Positions 25,801-33,137 of a stretch of 34,649 nt of DNA are shown piece by piece. Below the pieces are notes generated by a model. That model did no database searches, had not been told where the DNA came from, and was given only the letters and a program-made list of their open reading frames with translations. Position numbers and translations under genes: made by a program. Within the stretch, counting starts at the first letter, position 1. Each line of letters begins with the position of its first letter. Source of the DNA: Clostridiales bacterium (GTDB lineage Bacteria; Bacillota; Clostridia; Christensenellales; QALW01); assembly GCA_018376855.1 (NCBI GenBank), contig JAHAAN010000003.1:1-34649 (forward strand), given 5' to 3'.

Positions 25801-26177
25801 CCTTTTTTGGAAAGATTAAAGCCTGCGCACAGCGCATCGCCCTGCAGCTCCTTCGGTGTTTTGCAGCAGAAGACGATCAAATACTCCCCCGCGCCCAAGG
25901 TAACATCGGGAAATGTATACGCATAAGGATCGTTTTTAGACGTGGAAAGACCATAACCCTTGAGCGAAATGGGCGCCGAAGAATTGTTGTAAAGCTCTAT
26001 CCAATCCGCCGCGCCGTACACGGGATCCGCCAGTGAAGATGCGTTGGAGGAAACCACCTCGCTGATGATAAGCCCCGCCGCCCCTGCGGAGGTTTCGGGC
26101 GCACAGCCGGAAAACAGCGCCGCAACCAGCAAAATTACCGCTAATAACGCCGATATTTTTTGATAAAACCTTTTCAT
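22878..26177 (-). CDS. CotH-kinase lipoprotein with four lamin-tail domains
   Basis: 1099 residues from ATG 26177, which follows GGGAGGGCGG; the frame extends 54 codons upstream but without a signal peptide or binding site. Lipoprotein signal with lipobox FSGC. Four lamin-tail (LTD) beta domains start near residues 36, 190, 340 and 490 (LIISEVVSS, LRINEVCPA, VYINEYLKQ, LRINEVVSV, each with a WIELYN/WVELYN/WAELYN core) and end in PTPG linkers. A chitobiase-like C-terminal domain follows (IYYTTDGSTPTENSKRYSEP). Last is a CotH-type kinase domain of about 370 residues with RNMGQDW, YEFKENQNEDYL and FFDLDWSHMYNN. CotH kinases are atypical protein kinases of the spore coat and cell surface. This one is anchored outside the membrane; its targets are unknown. 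Divergent from a LysR regulator. Confidence 0.93.
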   Translation of the reverse strand: MKRFYQKISALLAVILLVAALFSGCAPETSAGAAGLIISEVVSSNASSLADPVYGAADWIELYNNSSAPISLKGYGLSTSKNDPYAYTFPDVTLGAGEYLIVFCCKTPKELQGDALCAGFNLSKKGVNLFLSYPGNTILSVVEVPQLETDISYGWNGREYVYYLLPTPGAANGGKSASTLEALKQQLTQGLRINEVCPAPIGEGSREAWVELYNAGEQSVQLSDFCITEDAGNLSKAHLPQRELQPGEYIVLELNGTQEGIPFKIGADEHMLILSDGLGSVVDSIEWESGIFAGVSVGVSDTGAAVYYKTPTPGEKNGGEQLENASFALQEGLPEVYINEYLKQNKYSLMDSDGERQPWAELYNASQREITLSDYYLSDDVQDAWKWRLPAVTLKPGEYLIVFLSGKDQTQEELHASFRLGSSDTHLTLTSLASGLRQVITLPSQYGDNVSCGRDASGEWKYFPQPTPGGANTTAGFATLAAVGSAGVSAPLRINEVVSVVTARSEEKEWVELYNSSSSVLSLSGYYLSDSSKNLKKWRLGNVSVEAGGYAVIKEAMNGTAKEELSLSASGETLFLSSPDGVLLDSFTFSALRPGLSCGRTETGKLICTTPTPGRKNSESGYAGYCSQPVFSVQGGYCNEAFTLEMRAAVPGAEIYYTTDGSTPTENSKRYSEPVAVSKTTVIRAVAVSSSALQSEETVATYFFGERHTLPVVSLSMTKSDLNYVFASESRLDIRERAGYAQYYEADGTLGVSFPAGFRITGNGTRKYAQKSINLYLRGAYGRSSITYPFFEDYGIHDFKSVSLRNMGQDWGSTRLRDAFCMMAVKNMNLDTMQTRFAVVYINGQYWGLYEFKENQNEDYLAAKYGIDPDKVELIRNNTTAYKGTNEQIKQLYEIAKSGNMNDPETFKKLTDIADEAYFMDYLIATVYFTNSDAYNQKYAHTNDNSLKWRPLFFDLDWSHMYNNPRRSILAAYLNPDGIPVGKPDANGNQTKMNTSVYCALMANDGWRERFIERCAYLMNNDFSDETLLALFDSMVEQIRGEMPRTVERWHQPASMQDWEKNVADLRATLAARRAYFKETLRTTFHLSDARMAELFPNG

Positions 26178-26253
26178 TTTCCGCCCTCCCTGATTCGCCA
26201 AGCAAAGCAGCTTGCCCTGATACAGCCGCCTCATCACCTGATATTTTGATTTT

Positions 26254-26282
26254 ATTATACCACACTGCGCAAGCCTTCGCAA
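26254..26282 (-). promoter_or_regulatory. Promoter of the CotH lipoprotein gene
   Basis: Minus strand: TTGCGA (26282-26277), 17-base spacer, TATAAT (26259-26254). About 77 bases before the start codon. Confidence 0.7.
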
Positions 26283-26320
26283 AGTATTATTACAAAATCC
26301 GCTTCTTTTTTCATTTTTCA

Positions 26321-26349
26321 TTGCAAAACAAAAAGCCAAGCTATATAAT
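26321..26349 (+). promoter_or_regulatory. Promoter of the LysR-family gene
   Basis: TTGCAA (26321-26326), 17-base spacer, TATAAT (26344-26349), followed by a second TATAAT-like run. It lies 39 bases from the divergent CotH promoter, so one regulator bound between them could govern both. Confidence 0.8.
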
Positions 26350-26435
26350 ATAATCCATACTTAGTATGTTCAGCAAGGATTATGAAAAATACCTTCCAAA
26401 AAAATCTTTAAAAAACAGGCTTCAGGAGGTCTGCC

Positions 26436-27329
26436 ATGAATCTCTCACAGCTTCGGTATATAACAGAAGTGCAGAAGACCGGTTCCATCACCCGCGCGGC
26501 GCAAAATCTCTACATGGGGCAACCAAACATGAGCAAGGCGATTAAAGAGCTGGAGGGCGAGATCGGAATCCGCCTATTCCGCCGCACAGCCAAAGGCGTA
26601 GAGCCTACGGAAGCCGGCCAGCTTTTTCTGCGGCGGGCGGCAAAAATTCTGGAGCAGGTGGACGCTTTGCAGCAGCTGTACGGCGCTGACCGTGCCGCGC
26701 CCTTACTGCGCCTCTCCTCTCCGGACGGAGAATTTCTGCTCTCCATCGCCGCGCCCTTATGCGCACAGCTGGAAAACGATCACGGTTTTTCGCTCATTAT
26801 CAAAGAACAAACAGCTGAAGAAACTCTTCATGCGCTCTCCTGCGAGGAGCTGGACGCAGGCATCATCCGCATAAACGCCGAACAGGAGCCGCAGCTGACA
26901 CGCCTTGTTAAAAAACACGAGCTGGCAGCATACCCGTTCAGGGAATACCAGCCCCTTCCCGTTCTACGCGCTGAGAACGCTCCGGCAAAAAGCCCTTTCA
27001 TCACCGCTGCGCGGCTGAAGCAGATGACCGAGCTTTCCGGCCGCGCCGACGCCCTTTTCTCTACCGGCAACGCGCTTTCCAACCGGCGCATTACCGCACA
27101 GAGCTTTTTATCGCGCATTGAGCTGCTTTGCACGCTGCCGAACGCGTTTATGCTGAACGCACCGCTGCCGAACGCATTTTTACACAAACACGGCCTGATT
27201 CAGCTTCCCGCCCCGGAGCTGCACTGCAAAACAAAAGAATTTGTGCTTTCAAAAAAAGGCGTCCCTTTAAAGGCAGCCGAACAGATTCTTCCTCTGCTGG
27301 AAGCGGCGCTGAACATGCAAGACTGCTGA
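26436..27329 (+). CDS. LysR-family transcriptional regulator
   Basis: 297 residues. The N-terminal winged helix is canonical: MNLSQLRYITEVQKTGSITR, AAQNLYMGQPNMSKAIKELE, IGIRLFRRTAKGVEPTEAGQ. The C-terminal effector-binding part (from about residue 90) is divergent and gives no clue to the ligand. Starts at 26436 after AGGAGG. It is divergent from the CotH lipoprotein gene and shares a compact promoter region with it, so autoregulation and control of the neighbour are the natural guesses. Confidence 0.93.
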   Translation: MNLSQLRYITEVQKTGSITRAAQNLYMGQPNMSKAIKELEGEIGIRLFRRTAKGVEPTEAGQLFLRRAAKILEQVDALQQLYGADRAAPLLRLSSPDGEFLLSIAAPLCAQLENDHGFSLIIKEQTAEETLHALSCEELDAGIIRINAEQEPQLTRLVKKHELAAYPFREYQPLPVLRAENAPAKSPFITAARLKQMTELSGRADALFSTGNALSNRRITAQSFLSRIELLCTLPNAFMLNAPLPNAFLHKHGLIQLPAPELHCKTKEFVLSKKGVPLKAAEQILPLLEAALNMQDC

Positions 27330-27494
27330 TTACCTCTGCATTAAAGCCAAGCTCTCCGTTAAAACAAACAGCTTGAATATGCCATAGAAGAGCCTTAACG
27401 CCTGCAGTTGGGTAAAGACGCTCCGAACCCCTGCCCTGCCTGCGGACATTCGCGTAACGCTTAATGCAATGCTTTCGGCCAAGCGTATCAAACC

Positions 27495-27524
27495 AAATAA
27501 AGCGCCCCAAGGGGCGCTTTATTT
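27495..27524. terminator. Bidirectional terminator between the LysR gene and rnpB
   Basis: AAATAAAGCGCCCC (27495-27508) and GGGGCGCTTTATTT (27511-27524) are exact inverted repeats. The stem is flanked by A-rich and T-rich sequence on both strands, so it can end transcription from the plus-strand LysR gene and from minus-strand rnpB. Confidence 0.8.
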
Positions 27525-27536
27525 ATCATAACATTT

Positions 27537-27867
27537 GAGCTGAGCCTGTAAGCCGAGTTCTGTCGTGGATGACCATCTATCTATTCCCGGCGTTGCCGCG
27601 CGGGCTTAAGCGATTACATGGGAGCGCGACGGACCGCCGTTAAATGCTCCGCTATCAATCTTGCTCCGGGCGGGGTTTACAGGATCTGCCTGTCGCCAGG
27701 CAGTCGGTGAGCTCTTACCTCGCCTTTCCACCCTTACTTCCGTTTCCGAAAGCGGTATCTCTCTGTTGCACTTTCCTTGAAGTCGCCTTCACCGGACGTT
27801 ATCCGGCGCCCTGTCCTATGGAGCTCGGACTTTCCTCGTATTTTCACCGCAGTCACCCGGCTCACTC
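27537..27867 (-). ncRNA. rnpB: RNase P RNA, class A type
   Basis: On the minus strand it opens with GAGTGAGCCGGGTGACTGCG and has the conserved core GAGGAAAGTCCGAGCTCCA. It goes on with GGGCGCCGGATAACGTCCGG, then GAAACGGAAGTAAGGGTGGA, AACCCCGCCCGGAGCAA, and closes with ACAGAACTCGGCTTACAGG. The ends pair as P1 (TGAGCC with GGCTCA). This is the ribozyme that removes tRNA 5' leaders. The layout fits the ancestral A class found in Clostridia, not the B class of Bacillus. It begins 13 bases beyond the stop of the zinc-ribbon gene, so it may be part of the dnaG-rpoD transcript. I saw no clear promoter of its own. Confidence 0.95.
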
Positions 27868-27879
27868 AAATTCTTATGA

Positions 27880-28587
27880 TCAACCGATATACAGCATCCG
27901 CATGCAGTTTTCGCATTCCACGATCTCGCTGCTGGCGGCTACTTTATTAGCGATCGCGCTGGGCAGCTCCATATTGCAGCCTGTGCAGCGCGTGCCTGCA
28001 AGCTGCGCGGTAGGCACGATCTTATGCTTGCGCAGATTCTTATACTTCTCCAGCAAAACAGAATCGACCTGCTTTTCCGCTTCCTCCTTCAAAGCCCTCG
28101 CTTTTTCCAGCGCCGGCTTTGCTTCGTCATATTTCTTCTCATACGCCTCTTTGCACACGGCAAATTCGTCCCTCGCCTTTACGGCGCTGGCCGTGGCCGC
28201 GTTCAGGCGGCTGTCTGTCTGCCTGACATTGTTTCGGATTGACGTTATGGTTTCGTTCAAAGCCTCCGCCTGACGGATAACGCTTTGAAGCTGCCTGCTT
28301 CTCTGCTGAAGCTCCTCATACTCCTCGGTCTCTTCCCCAAGCTTAGCCTGACATGCCTGCGCCTCCTCAACCAAGGCTTGCAGCTGCTTTTCAGCTTCGT
28401 CCATATCGTTCTTCAGCTTTTGCAGCAGCGCCAAATATTTTTTTCTGTTCTCGCAGGCCAAATCATATTCCTGCTAATGCTTATTATCGCCCTTGCGTTC
28501 GGGACTGGCAAGCAATTCTTTTTCAATGCTTTCCGCTGCAAAATCGAGCTCCTGGTATTCCAGCAGCTTTTTAAATTGTTCTGTCAA
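27880..28587 (-). pseudogene. C4-type zinc-ribbon coiled-coil protein, interrupted by an in-frame TAG
   Basis: From a TTG start at 28587 with a strong AGGAGGTGA site, the frame reads TEQFKKLLEYQELDFAAESI and continues to SPERKGDNKH, then TAG (28476-28474), then QEYDLACENRKKYLALL to the end. Without the stop it is 235 residues, the family's usual length. The product is a long coiled coil (residues about 40-170) followed by a zinc ribbon, GTRCTGCNMELPSAIA ... VECENCMRM. Homologues sit beside nif3 in many Firmicutes and have a suggested nucleic-acid-binding role. A single C-to-T change of CAG to TAG explains the break. An internal restart near 28461 would yield a 193-residue N-terminally short protein, but no binding site is evident there. 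Confidence 0.8.
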
Positions 28588-28618
28588 TCTGATCACCTCC
28601 TCACGACAAAATAAAAAA

Positions 28619-29419
28619 TCAATGAAAGGGATTGCTCTGGCATTCCGATTTCATTACCTGCACTTGATATTGTAACACATGAATGCGATTTTGTAAATAT
28701 TCAATCACCCGATCCGTTACGGGCGCTTCGGTATAGTAATGTCCGGCTTCCACAGCGCAAAGCCCAAGCTCCCGAACAGCCAACATCTCATGATGCTTAA
28801 GCTCGCCCGTAATCAGCACGTCGGCTCCCGCCTCGGCCGCCGCCTGTACAAAGCTGCCGCCCGCGCCGCTGCACACTGCCGCGCGGCGAAGAAGCCTGTC
28901 GTCGTTCCCGATCGCCCGGCACTGCCCCGCGCCAAGCGCGGCAGCCGTGCGAACAGAAAGCTCCCGAAGGCGCAAGGGCGGATTCAGCTCCCCCACGCGC
29001 CCGCAGTAAACGGTTCGCTGCGCATCGCTGTATTGCAGCTCCAACCCGGCATAGGGAACAACGCCGAGCAGCCGGCACAGCTCATCGTTCACGCCGCCCT
29101 CCGCGCCGTCAAGCGGCGTATGCGAGGAATAAACCGCCACTCCGCTGCGGATCGCCTTCATCAGCAGTCTGCCCTCCCGCGTATCGCTGCCGACGGATTT
29201 CAATGGCGAAAAAATCAGCGGATGGTGCGTAATAAGCAGCTGCGCCTGCTTTTGCATGCACTCCTCCAGCACGGCTTCATCCACATCCAGCGCAACAAGC
29301 ACGCGAGAGACCTCCGCACAGCAATCGCCCGTCTGCAAGCCCGAATTATCAAAGGAATACTGTGTTCTTACCGGCGCCCACGCCTCCATCAGCGCGCATA
29401 TCTGTTCAACCGTTGCCAA
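28619..29419 (-). CDS. Nif3-like dinuclear metal-centre protein
   Basis: 266 residues, the short (no insert) form of the family. Metal-binding motifs in order: ITHHPLIF, SSHTPLD, LITGELKHHE and EAGHYYTE. The fold is a toroidal hexamer with two metals per subunit; proposed GTP cyclohydrolase-type or other roles are unproven. It begins with TTG at 29419, 13 bases after the trmK stop, with GGGAGA about nine bases upstream; no ATG fits. Part of the dnaG-rpoD-trmK-nif3 unit. Confidence 0.9.
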   Translation of the reverse strand: MATVEQICALMEAWAPVRTQYSFDNSGLQTGDCCAEVSRVLVALDVDEAVLEECMQKQAQLLITHHPLIFSPLKSVGSDTREGRLLMKAIRSGVAVYSSHTPLDGAEGGVNDELCRLLGVVPYAGLELQYSDAQRTVYCGRVGELNPPLRLRELSVRTAAALGAGQCRAIGNDDRLLRRAAVCSGAGGSFVQAAAEAGADVLITGELKHHEMLAVRELGLCAVEAGHYYTEAPVTDRVIEYLQNRIHVLQYQVQVMKSECQSNPFH

Positions 29420-29434
29420 AACCGCTCTCTCCCT

Positions 29435-30097
29435 TCAGCCGCCCAGCGCTTCGCTGAGCAAGCGGTACTCAACCGCCTTCTCTGCGTCCGCACCGTAAAC
29501 AAGAATCTTTTTAAGTGCGTCGCGCCTGCTTTGCGCAAAACGAAACGCTTCCTCACTGCCGCAGCACAGCGAATGCACCGGCAGATAGATCTCCCGCTCC
29601 GTATAAACCTGCCTGCCGCGCCGAACAAGCAGAATGTGATAAAAACGCTTTCCCTCCTGTGCAACACGGTCATCGGCAATGAAAAAGCCGTTTTCAAGCA
29701 GCCATCTGCGCAGACTGCATTCATGCCCCATCGGCTGAAGCACAAAGGATTCCTCAGGCAGCTCCGGCGCCGCCTCAAGAATCCGCATAATCGTAAACGC
29801 GCCCATGCCGCCGATCACAACCGCTTGCGCCTCTCCCTGCTCCAAAACGGAAAGCCCGTCCCCCGCACGAAAAGAAAAAGCGGCTGAGATTCCCAGCGTT
29901 TCAGCCAGCTGCTCCGCTTTATGTAAAGAAGGTACGCTGATATCCGCCGCGATAATCCGCTCCGCTCTCCCCGTTTGCAGCAGATATGTCCCCAGCCTGC
30001 CGTGATCGCAGCCGATATCCGCCACGCAGGCGCACCGCTGCGGCAGCACGGAGACTACCGCCTGCTGCCTGGGCGTAAGGCTGATTGTAAGGCTCAT
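29435..30097 (-). CDS. trmK: tRNA (adenine22-N1)-methyltransferase TrmK
   Basis: 220 residues. Methylates N1 of adenine 22 in the tRNA D arm using S-adenosylmethionine. SAM-binding motif CVADIGCDHGRLGTYLL, then RIIAADISVPSLHKAEQL, the family GGMGAFTIMRIL and LQPMGHECSLRRWL. The start overlaps the rpoD stop by 4 bases (ATGA), a sign of coupled translation. Its place right after rpoD is the common Firmicute arrangement. Confidence 0.93.
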   Translation of the reverse strand: MSLTISLTPRQQAVVSVLPQRCACVADIGCDHGRLGTYLLQTGRAERIIAADISVPSLHKAEQLAETLGISAAFSFRAGDGLSVLEQGEAQAVVIGGMGAFTIMRILEAAPELPEESFVLQPMGHECSLRRWLLENGFFIADDRVAQEGKRFYHILLVRRGRQVYTEREIYLPVHSLCCGSEEAFRFAQSRRDALKKILVYGADAEKAVEYRLLSEALGG

Positions 30098-31206
30098 TCC
30101 AGAAAATCCCGAAGCTTGCGCGAACGGCTGGGATGCCGCAGCTTTCTCAGCGCCTTCGCCTCAATTTGGCGGATGCGTTCACGCGTTACGTTAAACTCCT
30201 TGCCCACTTCCTCCAGCGTGCGCTGCCGCCCGTCGTCAATGCCGAAGCGCAGCCGCAGCACCTTTTCCTCGCGCGGGGTAAGGGTATTGAGCACGTCGAT
30301 CAGCTGCTCCTTGAGCAGCGTAGCCGTTGTGGCTTCCGCCGGCGCAGGAATGTCATCATCGGGAATAAAGTCGCCCAAGTGGCTGTCCTCCTCTTCGCCG
30401 ATCGGCGTTTCCAGCGAAACGGGATCCTGCGCGATCTTCATGATCTCACGGACTTTATCCACCGAAACGCCCATTTCCTTTGCAATTTCATCCGGCTGCG
30501 GGTCGCGCCCCAGATCCTGAATCAGCTGGCGTCTGACGCGCGAAAGCTTATTGATCGTTTCCACCATGTGCACGGGAATGCGGATCGTCCTCGCCTGATC
30601 GGCAATCGCGCGCGTGATCGCCTGCCTGATCCACCATGTGGCGTAGGTTGAAAACTTATAGCCTTTTGTATAATCAAACTTTTCCACTGCCTTGATAAGC
30701 CCGAGATTCCCCTCCTGAATCAGATCCAAAAACAGCATTCCGCGGCCCACATAGCGTTTGGCGATGCTTACCACCAAGCGCAGGTTTGCCTCCACCAGCT
30801 TCTGCATGGCCGCTTCATCCCCCACGGCGATGCGCTTAGCGATCTCGATCTCCTCATCGGCTGTCAGCAGCGAGATCTTTCCCATCTCTTTGAGATACAT
30901 CCGAACCGGATCATCAATGCTGATGGCCTCCTGCCCCACAATGATCTGCAGCTCTGTCTCCAAATTATCCAAGCTGTTCGCTTCGCTTTCAGCGTCGCTG
31001 ACGACCCGTATTCCCTTCTTTTCCAGCTCGTCGTAGATCATTTCGGAAATCTCAAGATCGTAATCAACGCCTTCAAAAAGGTCGATCACTTCAGAGTAGG
31101 TCAGCACGTTTTTGACCGTGCCGCCGACCATTTTAACATGAATGTCGCTGATCCGCTTCTTGACTTCCTCGGACAGCTCTACCCGCTTCTTTTCTTCCTG
31201 TTCCAT
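30094..31206 (-). CDS. rpoD: RNA polymerase primary sigma factor (sigma-A/RpoD)
   Basis: 370 residues. Region 1.2: SIDDPVRMYLKEMGKISLL. Region 2: LVEANLRLVVSIAKRYVGRG, LDLIQEGNLGLIKAVEKFDY, KFSTYATWWIRQAITRAI. Region 3: MVETINKLSRVRRQLIQDLG. Region 4: TPREEKVLRLRFGIDDGRQR, TLEEVGKEFNVTRERIRQIE, KALRKLRHPSRSRKLRDFL. This is the short Gram-positive type with a reduced region 1.1. Starts at 31206 after GGAGG, 36 bases after dnaG. Together with dnaG it forms the macromolecular-synthesis operon. The promoters seen elsewhere in the window match what this sigma factor recognises. Confidence 0.97.
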   Translation of the reverse strand: MEQEEKKRVELSEEVKKRISDIHVKMVGGTVKNVLTYSEVIDLFEGVDYDLEISEMIYDELEKKGIRVVSDAESEANSLDNLETELQIIVGQEAISIDDPVRMYLKEMGKISLLTADEEIEIAKRIAVGDEAAMQKLVEANLRLVVSIAKRYVGRGMLFLDLIQEGNLGLIKAVEKFDYTKGYKFSTYATWWIRQAITRAIADQARTIRIPVHMVETINKLSRVRRQLIQDLGRDPQPDEIAKEMGVSVDKVREIMKIAQDPVSLETPIGEEEDSHLGDFIPDDDIPAPAEATTATLLKEQLIDVLNTLTPREEKVLRLRFGIDDGRQRTLEEVGKEFNVTRERIRQIEAKALRKLRHPSRSRKLRDFLE

Positions 31207-31242
31207 ACCGTTCCTCCAATGTTTATATCCGCAGCGCTTATT

Positions 31243-33051
31243 TCAATCGGCCCGTTTCAGCCTCTGCATTTTTGCATCCAGTTCCGTAATTCGCTTTAGA
31301 AGCTCCTGAACCTCCTCCGCAGAAAGATAGATCTCCTGCCTGCTGTACTGCGCAAGCGTTCCCTGCGCAAGCGTCCGCTGCCGCTGAAGCTCCAAAAGCC
31401 GCAGCTTTTTGATCCCGTCGGCAAAATACTGCGCGGCGTCTATGTAAGCCGTATCGTCCATAAAAATGGCGGCAACCGCCTCGCTGAGCTTCGCGTCCTG
31501 CGCGCATTGCAGGTTCAGCTCCTGCATGGCAAGCGGCCGCCCACCCTGCTTTGCGGCAATCAGCGTCTCGCACAGCGATTTATTTTCCTGCGCCTGCAAC
31601 AGCTCCGGAAGCCCCTGCTCCTGAGCAATATCGCACAGCCGCGGGTTTTCCGTCATCAGCCGAATCATCATGCGCTCGGTGTAAAGCTGCGAATCTCTCG
31701 GCGCACGCTGCACCGCGCCGCTTTGATAAACCGGCTGCGCCGACGCAATACTCATGGAAATCTCATTAGGCGCTTTGCCGATATTCCGGTAAAGCGATTC
31801 AAGGCTGAACCCCGTCTGCTGGCTGATCCTGCGAAGGTACAGCTCCGTTTCAATGCTGTCAAACGCATTTTTACCGACGATCTGCGAGGCCAAAAACGCA
31901 TAACGCGCTTTGGATTCGTCATCCGTTAACGGATTCTGCTCAGCCGCTTCCTGCAAAAGATAATCTATCGCCCATTTGGAAGCCTGCATGGCGTCGGCAA
32001 ACGCCCCTGCGCCAAGCTCCCGCATGTATTCATCCGGATCCTTGCCGCCGGCAAGCGCGATCACGCGCGGCTTGATCTTCTCCGCACGCGTCAGCTCAAT
32101 CGCTTTATGCGTGGCCGCAACGCCGGCCTTATCACCGTCGTAGCAGATATACATTTCCGGCGAATAACGATTCAGCAGCTTGATCTGATCGCGTGTCAGC
32201 GCCGTTCCGAGGCTGGCCACGGCGTAATCGTACCCGTTCATATTCAGGGCGATCACATCCATATAGCCCTCGCACAGAATCGCCTTCCTTGAGCGATTCT
32301 TCTTGATAAACGGCAGCCCATACAAATGCTTGCGCTTATTGAAGATCGGCGTATCGCCTGTGTTGAGATACTTCGGCTCCGTTTTATCCATCACGCGGCC
32401 GCCGAAGGCGATCACCTCGCCGCTTAAATCAAGAATCGGGAACATCACGCGGTTGCGGAAGAAATCCCGCGCGCCGCTGTCCCCCATCTTGCAAAGCCCC
32501 GCGTCCATCAGCTCCGTATTGGTAAAGCCCTTTTGATGCAGCAGCTCTGTCAGATCGCGTGAAGAATTCGGCGCGTACCCCAGCCCGAAACGGCGAATGA
32601 TCCGGTCGTCCAGCCCTCTTGAGCGCAGATAAGCCAGCGCCTCCTGCCCGTCGGGCGTGTACAGCGTTTCATGGTAATAGCGCGCCGCGGCGCGGTTCGC
32701 ATCGTATAAACGCTGCTTTTCATCCTTGGAAAGCCAGTTTCCGCCCCCGCTCTCTTCCGGCAGCGGCAGATTCACACGGTTGGCCAAGAACCGAACCGCA
32801 TCGACAAACGAAAGATTTTCCGCCTTCATAATAAAGCCGAACACATTCCCGCTGGCATGGCAGCCGAAGCAGTAAAACAGCTGCTTGTCCGCACTCACGG
32901 AAAAAGACGGTGTCTTTTCCCTATGGAACGGACACAGCCCGACATAGCTTCCTCTGCCTGAGCTTTTCAATGTTACATAATCGGAGATTATATCGACAAT
33001 ATCTGCTTTATCGCTTAATGTACCCAAAAATTCCTGCGAAAATCCAGCCAT
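31243..33051 (-). CDS. dnaG: DNA primase
   Basis: 602 residues, standard length. Makes RNA primers for replication. N-terminal zinc-binding CHC2 domain: LCPFHREKTPSFSVSADKQL and FYCFGCHASG. RNA polymerase/TOPRIM core: LYGLPFIKKN, ILCEGYMDVIALN, YICYDGDKAGVAATHKAIEL. The C-terminal ~150 residues form the helicase-binding part. The start is placed at 33051 (MAGFSQEFLGTLSD), the normal N-terminus, with AGGTGA just upstream; the frame runs 58 codons further upstream but overlaps the dgt end and is not family sequence. First gene before rpoD. Confidence 0.96.
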   Translation of the reverse strand: MAGFSQEFLGTLSDKADIVDIISDYVTLKSSGRGSYVGLCPFHREKTPSFSVSADKQLFYCFGCHASGNVFGFIMKAENLSFVDAVRFLANRVNLPLPEESGGGNWLSKDEKQRLYDANRAAARYYHETLYTPDGQEALAYLRSRGLDDRIIRRFGLGYAPNSSRDLTELLHQKGFTNTELMDAGLCKMGDSGARDFFRNRVMFPILDLSGEVIAFGGRVMDKTEPKYLNTGDTPIFNKRKHLYGLPFIKKNRSRKAILCEGYMDVIALNMNGYDYAVASLGTALTRDQIKLLNRYSPEMYICYDGDKAGVAATHKAIELTRAEKIKPRVIALAGGKDPDEYMRELGAGAFADAMQASKWAIDYLLQEAAEQNPLTDDESKARYAFLASQIVGKNAFDSIETELYLRRISQQTGFSLESLYRNIGKAPNEISMSIASAQPVYQSGAVQRAPRDSQLYTERMMIRLMTENPRLCDIAQEQGLPELLQAQENKSLCETLIAAKQGGRPLAMQELNLQCAQDAKLSEAVAAIFMDDTAYIDAAQYFADGIKKLRLLELQRQRTLAQGTLAQYSRQEIYLSAEEVQELLKRITELDAKMQRLKRAD

Positions 33052-33137
33052 TTCATCACCTACACCATAACAAATATAATATTCAACAAAATTTCCGGAT
33101 TTCCTGCTTTTTTCGCAGAAAAAATTCAGCACAAGCT

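Noticed and set aside
28474..28476. TAG read as an amino acid (pyrrolysine or a reassigned code)
   Set aside because: The zinc-ribbon family has no known pyrrolysine, no suppressor tRNA is in the window, and one TAG is easily explained by CAG mutation. It is listed as a finding only because reads could settle it.
28739..29887. Long plus-strand open frame (382 codons) opposite nif3 and trmK
   Set aside because: It has no ribosome binding site, is rich in Arg, Gln and His as antisense frames of GC-rich genes are, and covers two well-supported minus-strand genes.
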